A stretch of DNA of 64,000 nucleotides. It comes from SAR202 cluster bacterium. GTDB lineage: Bacteria; Chloroflexota; Dehalococcoidia; Lucifugimonadales; GCA-2719675. A program made the position numbers and the translations under genes. The notes under the pieces were generated by a model. That model saw only the letters and a list, made by a program, of their open reading frames with translations, was not told the origin of the DNA and ran no database searches. The stretch is from the NCBI GenBank assembly GCA_009392295.1, contig VFGW01000006.1, positions 1-64,000 of the forward strand, written 5' to 3'. This document shows, one piece after another, positions 45,460 to 54,730 of this stretch; positions within the stretch are counted from its first letter, which is position 1; each line of letters starts with the position of its first letter.

Positions 45460-46308
45460 ATGTCACAATTTCCAATCGTTGACTCACATGTACATCTTCT
45501 AGACACAAGTAATTTAACTTATCCATTTTTCAGTTCAAATCCAAATTTCAGCAACAAATATTTACCATCAGATTATTCAGAGCATATTGAAGATATCAAT
45601 GTTGAAAAAATTGTATTTTTAGAATGTAACGTACTAGCACATCAATCAGTTGATGAAGCAAAATGGATAGCATCATTATCAAATAAAGATCCTCGAATCC
45701 AATCGATAGTTGCTTACGCATCATTAGAAAATGGATCAAACTCTATTTCAGAATTAGAAAAACTTTCTGATATAAAAATAGTAAAAGGTATCAGAAGAAA
45801 TATTTTCCCTGAAAATAATGAATTCCATATCAGTAACGATTTTATTAAAGGCGTAAATTTACTTCCAAAATATAACTTTTCATTTGACATTTGCATATCT
45901 AGTTCTCATCTTCCAGGCACAATAGAACTTGTCAAATCTTGCCCAAATGTTTCATTTGTTTTAGATCATATTGGCAACCCCAAAATACTTGATAATGAAT
46001 TTGAAGATTGGTCTAAAAACATCACTAATCTATCAAAATTACCTAATATAGCTTGTAAATTATCTGGTGTTGTAACAAATGCTGATCACAAAAATTGGAA
46101 TGTTGAAAATATTAAACCTTATATATTCCATATAGTGGAAAGTTTTGGATTCGATAGAATTTTATTTGGTAGTGATTGGCCAGTAGTAACTCTAGCATCC
46201 AGTTATAAAAAATGGTTTAATTCACTTAATCAAATTCTAAGAGATATCTCTCCACATGAAAAAGAAAAACTATTTAAAAAAAATGCAGAAAAATTTTATA
46301 AAATGTGA
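45460..46308 (+). CDS. COG3618-type amidohydrolase (sugar lactonase-like)
   Basis: Metal-dependent TIM-barrel hydrolase resembling L-fucono- and L-rhamnono-lactonases and the 2-pyrone-4,6-dicarboxylate lactonase. IVDSHVHLLDTSNLTYPFF is the typical start with HxH, VKGIRRN is the phosphate- or sugar-binding stretch, FVLDHIGNPKI has the metal-binding His, and RILFGSDWPV gives the final Asp. 282 aa from ATG 45460, which has AGGTGA five bases upstream. Last gene of the rightward cassette. Dehydrogenase plus lactonase is the first half of an oxidative sugar pathway; the missing dehydratase is elsewhere. Confidence 0.85.
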   Translation: MSQFPIVDSHVHLLDTSNLTYPFFSSNPNFSNKYLPSDYSEHIEDINVEKIVFLECNVLAHQSVDEAKWIASLSNKDPRIQSIVAYASLENGSNSISELEKLSDIKIVKGIRRNIFPENNEFHISNDFIKGVNLLPKYNFSFDICISSSHLPGTIELVKSCPNVSFVLDHIGNPKILDNEFEDWSKNITNLSKLPNIACKLSGVVTNADHKNWNVENIKPYIFHIVESFGFDRILFGSDWPVVTLASSYKKWFNSLNQILRDISPHEKEKLFKKNAEKFYKM

Positions 46309-46381
46309 TTTTTCACAAATCATTTTATGAATTGAATACAAATAAAATCAATTAAATATGTAAATGTAGATTTATATCCAT

Positions 46382-47239
46382 TTAACTAATTTTCGGGTAA
46401 TTTAATGGCAAACCTACCTCGGGGAAATCATACTTGGAAATATGCCATCTACCTAAATTTGCACTTAAAAAAATGTCAAGATTTTCACCACAAAATGCAA
46501 CATTTGTAGGGGCAGCCATCATAGTTCCAAAATAATCAATGGCTAGTACATTTAAATCACCTGAAACATCAAATTTGTAAATTATATCTGGCCTATAACA
46601 CGAAATATATAAATTACCTTTAATATCGAATGTTAGACCATCTGGCACTGTTCCTGGCAATTTGACAACAGTTTCAATATCTCCAGCTGAACCATCTGAA
46701 TTAATCTTAATTCTACAAACTCTAGGATTAATACTCATAGCAACATATAAATAATCTCCAATAGGACTAAGGCATATCCCATTTGGAAACTCATTCAATA
46801 TATCAGAAAAAATTTCACCATTCCCGCCTGGTAAAATTTTAAAAATCCTACCATTATTTTCCCTCCAAACACCAGAATCAGAAACAAATAAATTTCCAAA
46901 TTTATCAAAAGCAGGATAATTTGGAGAAGCAATCTTGTCAATTTCATTTCCATCTGAATAAACACTCAGTTCTCCACTCTGAGTCACCTTCATAACTGAA
47001 CCACTACATACATACAAATCTCCATCTCCACTCTGTGCTATACCTCCAACAAAATTTTTTGTATTCGCAATTTCTAAAAAAGTTCTATCATTGGTATCTA
47101 TTTTGTAAATTTGACCAGACTCACCACCTGCATAAGCATTTCCTTCGAGCCCACTAGTAATACATTCAGGATGATCTAAACCACTACCAAAACCTCCAAC
47201 AAAATAAGAAACATCTCGATCTACATTTAAAATACTCAT
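46382..47239 (-). CDS. SMP-30/gluconolactonase-like beta-propeller
   Basis: A six-bladed beta-propeller, judged from regular repeats such as GGIAQSGDGDLYVCSG, PAFDKFGNLFVSDSG, PNGICLSPIGDYLYVAM and VPDGLTFDIKGNLYISCY. The set PEC near the start, NGI in the middle and PDGL later is the calcium- or zinc-coordination pattern of SMP-30 family sugar lactonases. 285 aa from ATG 47239, with AGGAG upstream. No signal. It is probably a lactonase of the same sugar acid route, upstream of a MazG-like gene. The lysine and aspartate catalytic residues were not assigned with certainty. Confidence 0.78.
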   Translation of the reverse strand: MSILNVDRDVSYFVGGFGSGLDHPECITSGLEGNAYAGGESGQIYKIDTNDRTFLEIANTKNFVGGIAQSGDGDLYVCSGSVMKVTQSGELSVYSDGNEIDKIASPNYPAFDKFGNLFVSDSGVWRENNGRIFKILPGGNGEIFSDILNEFPNGICLSPIGDYLYVAMSINPRVCRIKINSDGSAGDIETVVKLPGTVPDGLTFDIKGNLYISCYRPDIIYKFDVSGDLNVLAIDYFGTMMAAPTNVAFCGENLDIFLSANLGRWHISKYDFPEVGLPLNYPKIS

Positions 47240-47259
47240 TATCAAAACTCCTGAGAAAA

Positions 47260-47625
47260 TTAATTACTCACGACTTTTCCAGTCGAATTTCTTTTCGAAT
47301 AACCCAAATTAGATTTCTTATCATTTTTATTGATCACAGTTTTGCAAGCATCCAAACCTCGATCTCCAATACACAAAATAGTACCTAAAGCTATATAAGC
47401 AACATCAACAGCTTCATGTATAGCATGTTCCAAATTTCCTTTATTCAACTCTCTAGCAAATTCCCCTGACTCTTCTGATAACAACGATAATCTTTTACGT
47501 AAAAGATCTAAAGCCACAGAATCACTAGAAAAATCAACTGTATCTACTTGGAATCTCTCATGAAAAGACTCAACACTCTTAGCCAGCATAGAAATTGATT
47601 CAGAAAAATCTTCTTGATCACTCAT
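47260..47625 (-). CDS. MazG-like nucleotide pyrophosphohydrolase
   Basis: Small all-alpha NTP pyrophosphatase that cleans up aberrant nucleotides. The metal motif is split as SEESGEFARE (E-E-x-x-E) and EAVDVAYIAL (E-x-x-D), the standard MazG pattern. 121 aa, one MazG domain. Starts with ATG, GAGGAG upstream. Between the cupin (15 bases before) and the SMP-30-like gene (20 bases after). What nucleotide it degrades is unknown. No link to the sugar genes is obvious. Confidence 0.85.
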   Translation of the reverse strand: MSDQEDFSESISMLAKSVESFHERFQVDTVDFSSDSVALDLLRKRLSLLSEESGEFARELNKGNLEHAIHEAVDVAYIALGTILCIGDRGLDACKTVINKNDKKSNLGYSKRNSTGKVVSN

Positions 47626-47640
47626 ATTTAACTCCTCAAT

Positions 47641-47985
47641 TTAATCAACTAAAGTTCGTTCTACTTTACCTGTAGGGAAAATAGCTAATATACTTGCTTT
47701 AGCTCCAGATATATTTCTAAAACCATGTTTAATACCTGCAGGTGCATAAACAGTCTGTCCGGCTGAAACACTGACTATCTCATCTCCAATAACAGCTTCT
47801 AATTGACCTTCAGTAATAAACATAGCTTCCTCGGTTGGATGTAAATGTGTTGGCACTGTTGAATCAGTCTCAACATTTACCTCTGCAACTGATAATGAGT
47901 CAGATCCTGTTTCAGATGACACAATTCCATGCCTTTTTACTCCGGGACTTAATATTTCTGCATCACTTTTGTTTAAAATTGTCAT
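47641..47985 (-). CDS. Cupin-domain protein
   Basis: Single small beta barrel, 114 aa. The first cupin motif is VPTHLHPTEEAMFITEGQLE and the second is GQTVYAPAGIKHGFRNIS; the histidines and glutamate of a metal site are in place. The cupin class includes isomerases and dioxygenases, and also regulatory or sugar-binding proteins. Starts with ATG and GGAG. First gene of a three-gene leftward unit with MazG-like and SMP-30-like genes. Sugar-phosphate isomerase action is possible but unproven. Confidence 0.87.
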   Translation of the reverse strand: MTILNKSDAEILSPGVKRHGIVSSETGSDSLSVAEVNVETDSTVPTHLHPTEEAMFITEGQLEAVIGDEIVSVSAGQTVYAPAGIKHGFRNISGAKASILAIFPTGKVERTLVD

Positions 47986-48109
47986 TTTCTTTCTCCTAAT
48001 AAATCATTTTCAATGATTGATATAACATAAGGCGTCACTGTAGAATACTACATGAAAGCAGTTGTATTGCAATATTAAATTTAATGAATAGCAATAATTG
48101 ATTCCTATA

Positions 48110-50206
48110 ATGACAATAATTAAAAAACAAATCATACACCCACGAATTTTAATCTTCATAATCTTCATAAGTTTATTTTTTTTAACAGGTTGCTTTGGTC
48201 CACCTTCATCTATTAAATATGAACAAAATGGAAGAAATCATCTAAAAAACAACGATTATTCAAAAGCCATCGAAGAATTTACTAAAGCTATTGAAAAAAA
48301 TCCAAATAATTCATTCGCTTACAACAATAGAGGGATTGCATATGCATCTATTGAAAAATATGAACTTGCAATTAATGATTTTTCAAAAGCAATAGAATTA
48401 AAACCTGAATTGTTAGAACCATACAACAACAGAGGATTTGTATTAGAGCTACAAGGTAAAACCCGAGAAGCAATCCAAGATTTTGGTCAATCTACCAGAA
48501 TCAATGAAAATAATGAAATTGCAAAAAACAACCTAGCTGAAGCTAGAAGAAAAATCGGAGATTTACAACAAATTATTGATGATTTATCAGATAAAATCGA
48601 TAAAACAAATCCTATATTACCATCAACTCCAGAAAATGAAAAACAAATACTTTCAAATTTATATCTTGAAAGAGCACTTGCAAAATATGATCTTTTTACA
48701 GAGCCTAAAGGACAAAAACCTTCAAGAATTTGTAAAACTTCTCAATATTGCAATCTGGTAATTAATGACTTAGCTAATTCCATTAAAATAGATCCAAATA
48801 ATCCTAAGAGCCACAGAATATTAGGTCTAACATATCGAGCATTAGAAAATTTCGATAAGGCTTTACTCTCATTTGATACTGCAGTGAATTTAGATATGTC
48901 TAGCGAAATATCTTTGTCTGAGCGCGGCTGGACCTATATGGAAATGATGCAACCATATCAAGCACTCGAAGATATCGAAAAATCTATCATATTAAATCCC
49001 GAAAACAACCGATTATATCGATTAAGGTCATGGGTATTAATATCATTGGGGGAATGGGAACAAGCAAACAATGATATACAATTATTACTCGATTCAAATC
49101 CTCAAGACCCACAACTTCATTACTTTTCGGGGTTAATTAAGATTAACTCAGGAGCAATTGAAGAAGGGATTAAAAATATATCTCTAGCTCAAAACCTACT
49201 AGGTGAAATAAATGAACCTTCGTATTCATTAGCAATCTCTCAAGCAAGATTAAAACAAAAAGACTATCCTAAAGCATTGGAAAACATCAACATAGCACTC
49301 CAATCAAACGATAAATACACATACGCATATTTACTTAAGGCAAGAATTAATATGCTTCTGCAAAATTTTGATGAAGCAAAATACTCTTATGAAGCTGCAT
49401 TAAGATTATCAATAGATCCTGAGAAATCAAACTCAAATCTAAGCCCAATTCCTGACATTCCCAATCTTTTTAAATCTATAGGACAAATAGGAGTTTCTGC
49501 CACAGTAAAAAAACCATGTCCATTAGACTCTCCTTGCTTAAATTCACTATCAACATTCAGTAAAACATTAGACAATAACCCAAATGACATACCTACTTTA
49601 ATGAAAAGGGCAGAACTATTAGTTTCTATTGGTGAATTAAAAAACGCAATCAATGATTACACAAAAATATTACAATTAACTCCTTCAAACATAGAAGCTA
49701 TATTACTAATGTCTTCCACTCTAAAATCCTACTTGCGGTATGAATCCCAAGGAACTGTTTTTACAAAATGTAAGCCCGGATGGTTTTCTCAATGTAACCA
49801 AGCAATTAAGTCTCTAGATTTTGTAATAAACACAAATCCAAATAAAGCTCAAGCTTATTTTTCTAGGGCTGAATTAAATAGACTAGTTAACAGACCAGAT
49901 CTAGCAATTCAAGACCTTAACAAAGCAATAAATTTGGAACCATATTTTACCGAAGCATTCATAAAAAGAGGATTAAGTTACATTGAAATCGGGAATATAC
50001 AATTTGCTATAGATGATTTCAACCAGGCAATTTCACTTGACTCTAATAATAAAGAAGCAATTTCAAACAGAGGAATAGCTAATTTATTAATTGGCAATAT
50101 ATCAAGCTCAGAAAAAGATTTCAAAGAATCTATTAATTTAGGAATTCAAAATGAAATTATTTCGACAGCAAAAAATAAGCTCTCAAATTTCTCTGAAATA
50201 CAATAA
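48110..50206 (+). CDS. Large TPR-repeat lipoprotein
   Basis: A 698-residue secreted protein. The signal peptide (ILIFIIFISLFFLTGC) has lipobox LTGC, so it is anchored through its Cys. The rest is an array of many tetratricopeptide repeats, for example YSKAIEEFTKAIEKNPNNSFAYNNRGIAYA, interrupted by two short Cys- and Pro-containing segments (RICKTSQYCN and KKPCPLDSPCLNS) whose cysteines could pair. ATG 48110 is preferred over TTG 48098. No Shine-Dalgarno is clear. The repeats are like those of the short lipoprotein at 17604, which may be a truncated or sister form. Scaffold of an envelope complex is a guess. Confidence 0.8.
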   Translation: MTIIKKQIIHPRILIFIIFISLFFLTGCFGPPSSIKYEQNGRNHLKNNDYSKAIEEFTKAIEKNPNNSFAYNNRGIAYASIEKYELAINDFSKAIELKPELLEPYNNRGFVLELQGKTREAIQDFGQSTRINENNEIAKNNLAEARRKIGDLQQIIDDLSDKIDKTNPILPSTPENEKQILSNLYLERALAKYDLFTEPKGQKPSRICKTSQYCNLVINDLANSIKIDPNNPKSHRILGLTYRALENFDKALLSFDTAVNLDMSSEISLSERGWTYMEMMQPYQALEDIEKSIILNPENNRLYRLRSWVLISLGEWEQANNDIQLLLDSNPQDPQLHYFSGLIKINSGAIEEGIKNISLAQNLLGEINEPSYSLAISQARLKQKDYPKALENINIALQSNDKYTYAYLLKARINMLLQNFDEAKYSYEAALRLSIDPEKSNSNLSPIPDIPNLFKSIGQIGVSATVKKPCPLDSPCLNSLSTFSKTLDNNPNDIPTLMKRAELLVSIGELKNAINDYTKILQLTPSNIEAILLMSSTLKSYLRYESQGTVFTKCKPGWFSQCNQAIKSLDFVINTNPNKAQAYFSRAELNRLVNRPDLAIQDLNKAINLEPYFTEAFIKRGLSYIEIGNIQFAIDDFNQAISLDSNNKEAISNRGIANLLIGNISSSEKDFKESINLGIQNEIISTAKNKLSNFSEIQ

Positions 50207-50236
50207 TTACTATCTCGAATCAACAGGAAACACATT

Positions 50237-51340
50237 ATGAAAATTTTAAATTCAGGAATAATTTCTAAAAACAAAAACATCGGCGCCTATAAGCCAATGA
50301 TCATTCCATTGGAAAATAATACATGGCTCGCTTGTCAAAATTCTAGCAAAACTATTAGTTCTCCAGATAGTTTTATAGAAACATTAATATCATATGACGC
50401 AGGGATTAATTGGCAAAATAACGGTAGCATACATAAAAACCATTCAGAAAAATTAGATTGGGCATATAGAGGTCCCCAAATCTCAAAAATGTCAAACAAC
50501 AAATTGTTTATGCGAGCAACAAGATTTGAAACCAGTAAAATCAATGAAACTTTCGATTCCAATACTAAATCTACCCAAACAGGAGAACTTATTTCGTATT
50601 GGTCTTCAGACCTTGGTAAAACATGGACAGAACCTTCAATCGTAGATATTAAAGAACTTCCTACAGATAAATTCACATATAATACAGCAGGAAAAGTTTT
50701 GCATATTAATAACAATTTACTAATTTACCCCATAGAAACTGGAAAACCTGTAGGTTCAAAAGGTGATTTAGATCAAAAAGCTGGCATAATATTCTCTTAC
50801 GATAATGGAAAATCTTGGCAAGACTTTACGGTAGTTGCTGACGACCCTACAGGAGAATTTCTATACTGGGACCAAACTGGAACAATTCTTAACAATGGTG
50901 ATATTTATATAATGTTCTGGGTGCATAACTTAAATAAATTTGAAGACCTAACAAACCATTATGTATTATCAAAAGACATGGGGAAAACTTGGTCTAAACC
51001 AAAACCCACAAATTTACAAGGTCAAGCATGTGCCCCTATAGCATTAAATAACGGAAATATTGCAACTTTATATACTAAGCGCCACGGAAAACAAGGCATT
51101 TATTTAGCTATAACTGATGACTTAAGTCATTATGACATTAAAAATGAATTGCAAATATTCGATGCAGGTCATGAAGGAATATTAGGTACCCCTATTGAAA
51201 GAGATGTATTCTCAATCAATCTTGCACAAGGATTTGGAAAACCAGGAGGTAGCCTACTTGAAAATGGACAAATCCTATTACATTATTGGGGAACAAAAAA
51301 TTCCATTAGCCAAACGATGTGGGCCACAGTAAATCCTTAA
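50237..51340 (+). CDS. BNR-repeat (sialidase-like) beta-propeller protein
   Basis: A beta-propeller of the exo-alpha-sialidase/glycosidase superfamily. Four Asp-box motifs (S-x-D-x-G-x-x-W) are visible: SYDAGINW, SSDLGKTW, SYDNGKSW and SKDMGKTW. 367 aa, without a signal peptide. An Arg triad could not be assigned. It starts with ATG behind AGGAAAC and its stop overlaps the 3' end of the convergent amidohydrolase by four bases. Likely a glycosidase for a sugar acid or a non-catalytic binding propeller. Confidence 0.72.
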   Translation: MKILNSGIISKNKNIGAYKPMIIPLENNTWLACQNSSKTISSPDSFIETLISYDAGINWQNNGSIHKNHSEKLDWAYRGPQISKMSNNKLFMRATRFETSKINETFDSNTKSTQTGELISYWSSDLGKTWTEPSIVDIKELPTDKFTYNTAGKVLHINNNLLIYPIETGKPVGSKGDLDQKAGIIFSYDNGKSWQDFTVVADDPTGEFLYWDQTGTILNNGDIYIMFWVHNLNKFEDLTNHYVLSKDMGKTWSKPKPTNLQGQACAPIALNNGNIATLYTKRHGKQGIYLAITDDLSHYDIKNELQIFDAGHEGILGTPIERDVFSINLAQGFGKPGGSLLENGQILLHYWGTKNSISQTMWATVNP

Positions 51341-52524
51341 ATATGTGGGCTAGATATAGAAGCTGTTTGATGCCAATCTGATTTTGTTCTTCCGTTCCTA
51401 TCCCAAAAAACCATTCCATCTTTAATTGTAATTTCTGGCTCTAATCTAAGATTTCCATTTCTCACACGACTACCGCTTTTACCATTATCAGTAAAACCAA
51501 AATTACCTTCACTAAGTTTGAAAACTGCAACATCAGCAATACTAGAAATTGTCAATGATCCAAGTGCGGGTAAGCCAATATGTTTTGCTGGATCAATAGT
51601 AGACATTTTAAAAACATCTTGAATTGGAATACCACAAAGCAACAATTTACTCATAGTTTCAGGCATTGTTGCCTGATTATTTAAATAGCTTAAAGAGTGT
51701 AAGTCTGTACTTATTGTATCTGGAAAAAATCCTTGATCAATAGATGATTGTGCTACTCGCCATGAAAAACTCCCAGCCCCATGACCAACATCAAATTTTA
51801 TACCTCGATCACGAGCAGCAAAAAAGTATGGATATACATCATCTGCAAAATCAATCATATTTTTCCCTGAACCATAACAATGTGTAACAACATCACCAGG
51901 ATCCATATGCTCTAATAGCATTTGCTCCATCGGACGTGATTCAACTGGATTTTGGTCGACCATAACAAATGTTTTTGAATTCCTAGCAACCTCAACGGCT
52001 CTATCTAAAGGCTCCCAACCAGGGCCTAAATAATGGGCAACTTTTACACCAATTAACAAATCAGGTCGTTGTAGAATTTTTTGTAAAGAAAACTCGACCG
52101 ACATACCCTCTAAATCTTGCTCAGGTTCACCAGTCATTCCAAGCGCAGCAATGTTTAAAAGAGCAAAAATACGAACTTTGCTTTTTGAAATAACTTTCTC
52201 ATTAAATTCATCAAAAGTAAGATACCCAGAACCGCCTGCATCTACTGCGGTAGTTACACCTGAAGCTAAACATAATTCATCAGGTTTAATTGACCACTCA
52301 TATCCCCAAAAATGAGCATGTAAATCAATAAGCCCAGGAGAAACAATTAACCCCGTCACATCAACCGTTCTTAATGATCTTGAAGAAGCAATATCTTTTT
52401 CAACTGCACCAATTACCATTCCTGAAATTCCGACATCTAAATTATCGTCAATTCCATTAGCTGGGTCTAAAACTCTACCACCTTTAAGTAACAAATCAAA
52501 ATTTGGAATAAAATTATCTGACAT
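51337..52524 (-). CDS. Amidohydrolase/deacetylase-like metallohydrolase (COG3964 type)
   Basis: Dihydroorotase-superfamily enzyme. DLHAHFWG supplies HxH, IGVKVAHYLG the likely bridging lysine, VTHCYG and DVGHGAGSF two metal histidines and STDLHS the catalytic Asp. The C-terminal IADVAVFKL strand is typical. 395 aa. Members hydrolyse N-acyl amino acids, N-acetyl sugars or related amides. Its upstream neighbour is an MDR alcohol dehydrogenase with a gap of 33 bp, so the two probably form one transcript. Substrate cannot be stated. Confidence 0.83.
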   Translation of the reverse strand: MSDNFIPNFDLLLKGGRVLDPANGIDDNLDVGISGMVIGAVEKDIASSRSLRTVDVTGLIVSPGLIDLHAHFWGYEWSIKPDELCLASGVTTAVDAGGSGYLTFDEFNEKVISKSKVRIFALLNIAALGMTGEPEQDLEGMSVEFSLQKILQRPDLLIGVKVAHYLGPGWEPLDRAVEVARNSKTFVMVDQNPVESRPMEQMLLEHMDPGDVVTHCYGSGKNMIDFADDVYPYFFAARDRGIKFDVGHGAGSFSWRVAQSSIDQGFFPDTISTDLHSLSYLNNQATMPETMSKLLLCGIPIQDVFKMSTIDPAKHIGLPALGSLTISSIADVAVFKLSEGNFGFTDNGKSGSRVRNGNLRLEPEITIKDGMVFWDRNGRTKSDWHQTASISSPHI

Positions 52525-52557
52525 TATAATTTATCCTTAATTTACTGAAAAAATTAA

Positions 52558-53604
52558 CTAAAACTCAATAATTGAACGTCCAAAAATTTTGTGATTTCTA
52601 AGATCTTCACATGCTTGAAAAAAATCTTCAAATTTATATTTTTTTGTTACAAGTTGATCTAATGGGAATTTGCCTTCTTTATACAATTGTAAAAACATAC
52701 CAAAGTCTTTATCGGGATATGTCGCACCTAAACTTCCTCTATAAATACGTTGATGGTACATAAAATGCCCAGGGTCAATTGTCATTTCATCTCCTGGCAT
52801 ACCAATTAATATTGCCATGCCTCCATGGTTATCAGCTCCAGGCCCTCCACCAACAGTAGCAGATAAAATTTGTTCAGTTGTAGTTTTAATACCAATAGCA
52901 TCAAAAGCAAAATCTACACCGCCATTTGTTAGCTCAATAATTTTTTTTACAGGATCAAGTTCATTCGCATTAATTACATCTGTAGCTCCAAATTTTTTGG
53001 AGAAATCCAATTTTTTTTGATCTATGTCTACAGCAATCACTCTACTTGCGTCTAATATAGACGCCATTTTAATTGCAGATAAACCAACTCCTCCTGCACC
53101 AAAAACTGCAACAGTATGTCCTGATTTCACCCTAGCAGTATTCATAACAGCTCCAGCTCCAGTTAATACAGCACAACCAACAATACAGCCCAAGTCTTTA
53201 GGGGAATCATCAGGTATTTTAACTACATAATCATCTAATACTAAAACATCTTCAGCCCAAGTAAAAACTTGTCCATGAACTAATTCTTTTTTATATTTTG
53301 CTCCACAAGGAACAACTTTTATACGTCCTTTTATTGGATTCCTAGGTACCCAAGTAACAATCACCAAATCACCTTCTTTAACATGCGTAACCTTGGAACC
53401 TAAATAGGTAACCACTCCTAATCCTTCATGCCCAAAGACTTGAGGTCTATCTCCAGGTTTATCAATTTGATGTAATTGAGAATGACAAACTCCTGATGAA
53501 AATAATTTTACTATCACTTGGTTAGAAGTGGGATTTGGGAGACTTAATTCGTCAATAAAAGGTTGCTGATTGAATTCTGTTTGAATAACAGCTCTAGTTA
53601 ACAT
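52558..53604 (-). CDS. Zinc-type alcohol dehydrogenase (MDR)
   Basis: GroES-like N-terminus with the catalytic zinc set Cys in SGVCHSQLHQ and the GHEGLGVV loop, then NAD site FGAGGVGLSAIKMA with VAVDID (Asp implying NAD). The four-Cys structural lobe of horse-type ADH is largely missing (VVPCGAKYKKELVHG has only one Cys). 348 aa from ATG 53604, preceded by AGGT. ATG is preferred over the TTG one codon earlier. Closest general relatives are class III/aryl-alcohol-type enzymes. First gene before the amidohydrolase. Confidence 0.85.
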   Translation of the reverse strand: MLTRAVIQTEFNQQPFIDELSLPNPTSNQVIVKLFSSGVCHSQLHQIDKPGDRPQVFGHEGLGVVTYLGSKVTHVKEGDLVIVTWVPRNPIKGRIKVVPCGAKYKKELVHGQVFTWAEDVLVLDDYVVKIPDDSPKDLGCIVGCAVLTGAGAVMNTARVKSGHTVAVFGAGGVGLSAIKMASILDASRVIAVDIDQKKLDFSKKFGATDVINANELDPVKKIIELTNGGVDFAFDAIGIKTTTEQILSATVGGGPGADNHGGMAILIGMPGDEMTIDPGHFMYHQRIYRGSLGATYPDKDFGMFLQLYKEGKFPLDQLVTKKYKFEDFFQACEDLRNHKIFGRSIIEF

Positions 53605-53735
53605 CAATTTTACCTGTAAAATTTGTAATTTCTAACAATTCTTAAACATCATACCCATGAGTTTTAATTTAGTCAAAAAAGATTAAATTGATAAATTAAG
53701 CAATTATTAATCAGTTAACCAAAACGCACTCATTA

Positions 53736-54626
53736 TCAAATATTTTTATAAGCCCCCATAGCAATAGCTAATGCCCCAAGTACACCAGCTTTATCTCCTA
53801 ATTTGGGAGGAACGATATAATTTTCTATATCATATTTAATTAAGTCAAATTCAACATATAAATTTAATAACTTGGTAATATCATTACGAATCAATCCAAT
53901 TAGTTCTTGATTTTTCATCACACCACCACCTAAAATTATTTTTTCTGGTGCAGTAGTAAAAATCAAATTATTTATAGCCAAACTTAAATATTTTGCAATC
54001 AAACCCCAAACATGATGATTTTCTGGAACAATCTGTCCTTCTGGAAAACCACATCTTGTATTGATAGCAGGTCCTGAAGCCAAACCTTCTAAACAATTCC
54101 CATGATAAATACATATTCCAGAAAATGGATCAACTTTTAAATCATGAGGAATACGAATATGTCCAAATTCAGTATGAGAAAATCCTTTAACAACTTTTTG
54201 ATTGCTAATTATTCCAGCACCTATTCCAGTACCAACTGTTATATAAGCTAAATTTCTTAAACCAATAGCAGATCCCCACAAATATTCAGCTATAGCTGCT
54301 GAATTAACATCTGTATCTATATAAGCAGGAATTCCAAGACTCTCATTGATTTCGCGTCTTAAATCAATTCCTTGCCACAAAGTTTTAGGTGTTGTAGTTA
54401 AGACACCATACCTTGAAGAATTTTCCTTTAAATCTAAAGGACCAAATGACGCAATTCCAACAGATTCCAGATTATTAAATTGTCTAAAAAAATCTATTAA
54501 TTCTGAAATTGTAGATTTAGGATCTCGGGTTAAAAAAATTTTTTCCGCAATAATAGTCTTTTGATCCTTTGCTATTAAACATACAAATTTATGCCCTCCA
54601 CTCTCAATAGCTCCAAAAATCCCCAA
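53736..54626 (-). CDS. ROK-family sugar kinase (fructokinase-like)
   Basis: Phosphorylates a hexose. ATP/sugar core GIASFGPLDL, TDVNSAAIAEYLWGS, GTGIGAGII and the EFGHIRIPHDL segment with Glu-Gly-His of ROK enzymes. The zinc-binding CIYHGNCLEGLASGPA fits the fructokinase/mannokinase branch (C-x-x-H-G-x-C-L-E). 296 aa. Starts at TTG with GGAG eight bases upstream. The only sugar kinase in the window; its preference (fructose or mannose-like) is taken from family resemblance. Divergent to the NadX-like gene with a gap of about 104 bp. Confidence 0.87.
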   Translation of the reverse strand: MGIFGAIESGGHKFVCLIAKDQKTIIAEKIFLTRDPKSTISELIDFFRQFNNLESVGIASFGPLDLKENSSRYGVLTTTPKTLWQGIDLRREINESLGIPAYIDTDVNSAAIAEYLWGSAIGLRNLAYITVGTGIGAGIISNQKVVKGFSHTEFGHIRIPHDLKVDPFSGICIYHGNCLEGLASGPAINTRCGFPEGQIVPENHHVWGLIAKYLSLAINNLIFTTAPEKIILGGGVMKNQELIGLIRNDITKLLNLYVEFDLIKYDIENYIVPPKLGDKAGVLGALAIAMGAYKNI

Positions 54627-54730
54627 AACTGACTCCCATATAAATTACTAAAAATAAGTACTTGTCTATATTGACAATAATTAGTCCATAAAGCAACAAT
54701 AATTTCAAAATATAAAAATATGAGGTAATA

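Noticed and set aside
48576-48761. 61-residue ORF inside the TPR gene
   Set aside because: Shadow in another frame of the TPR lipoprotein.
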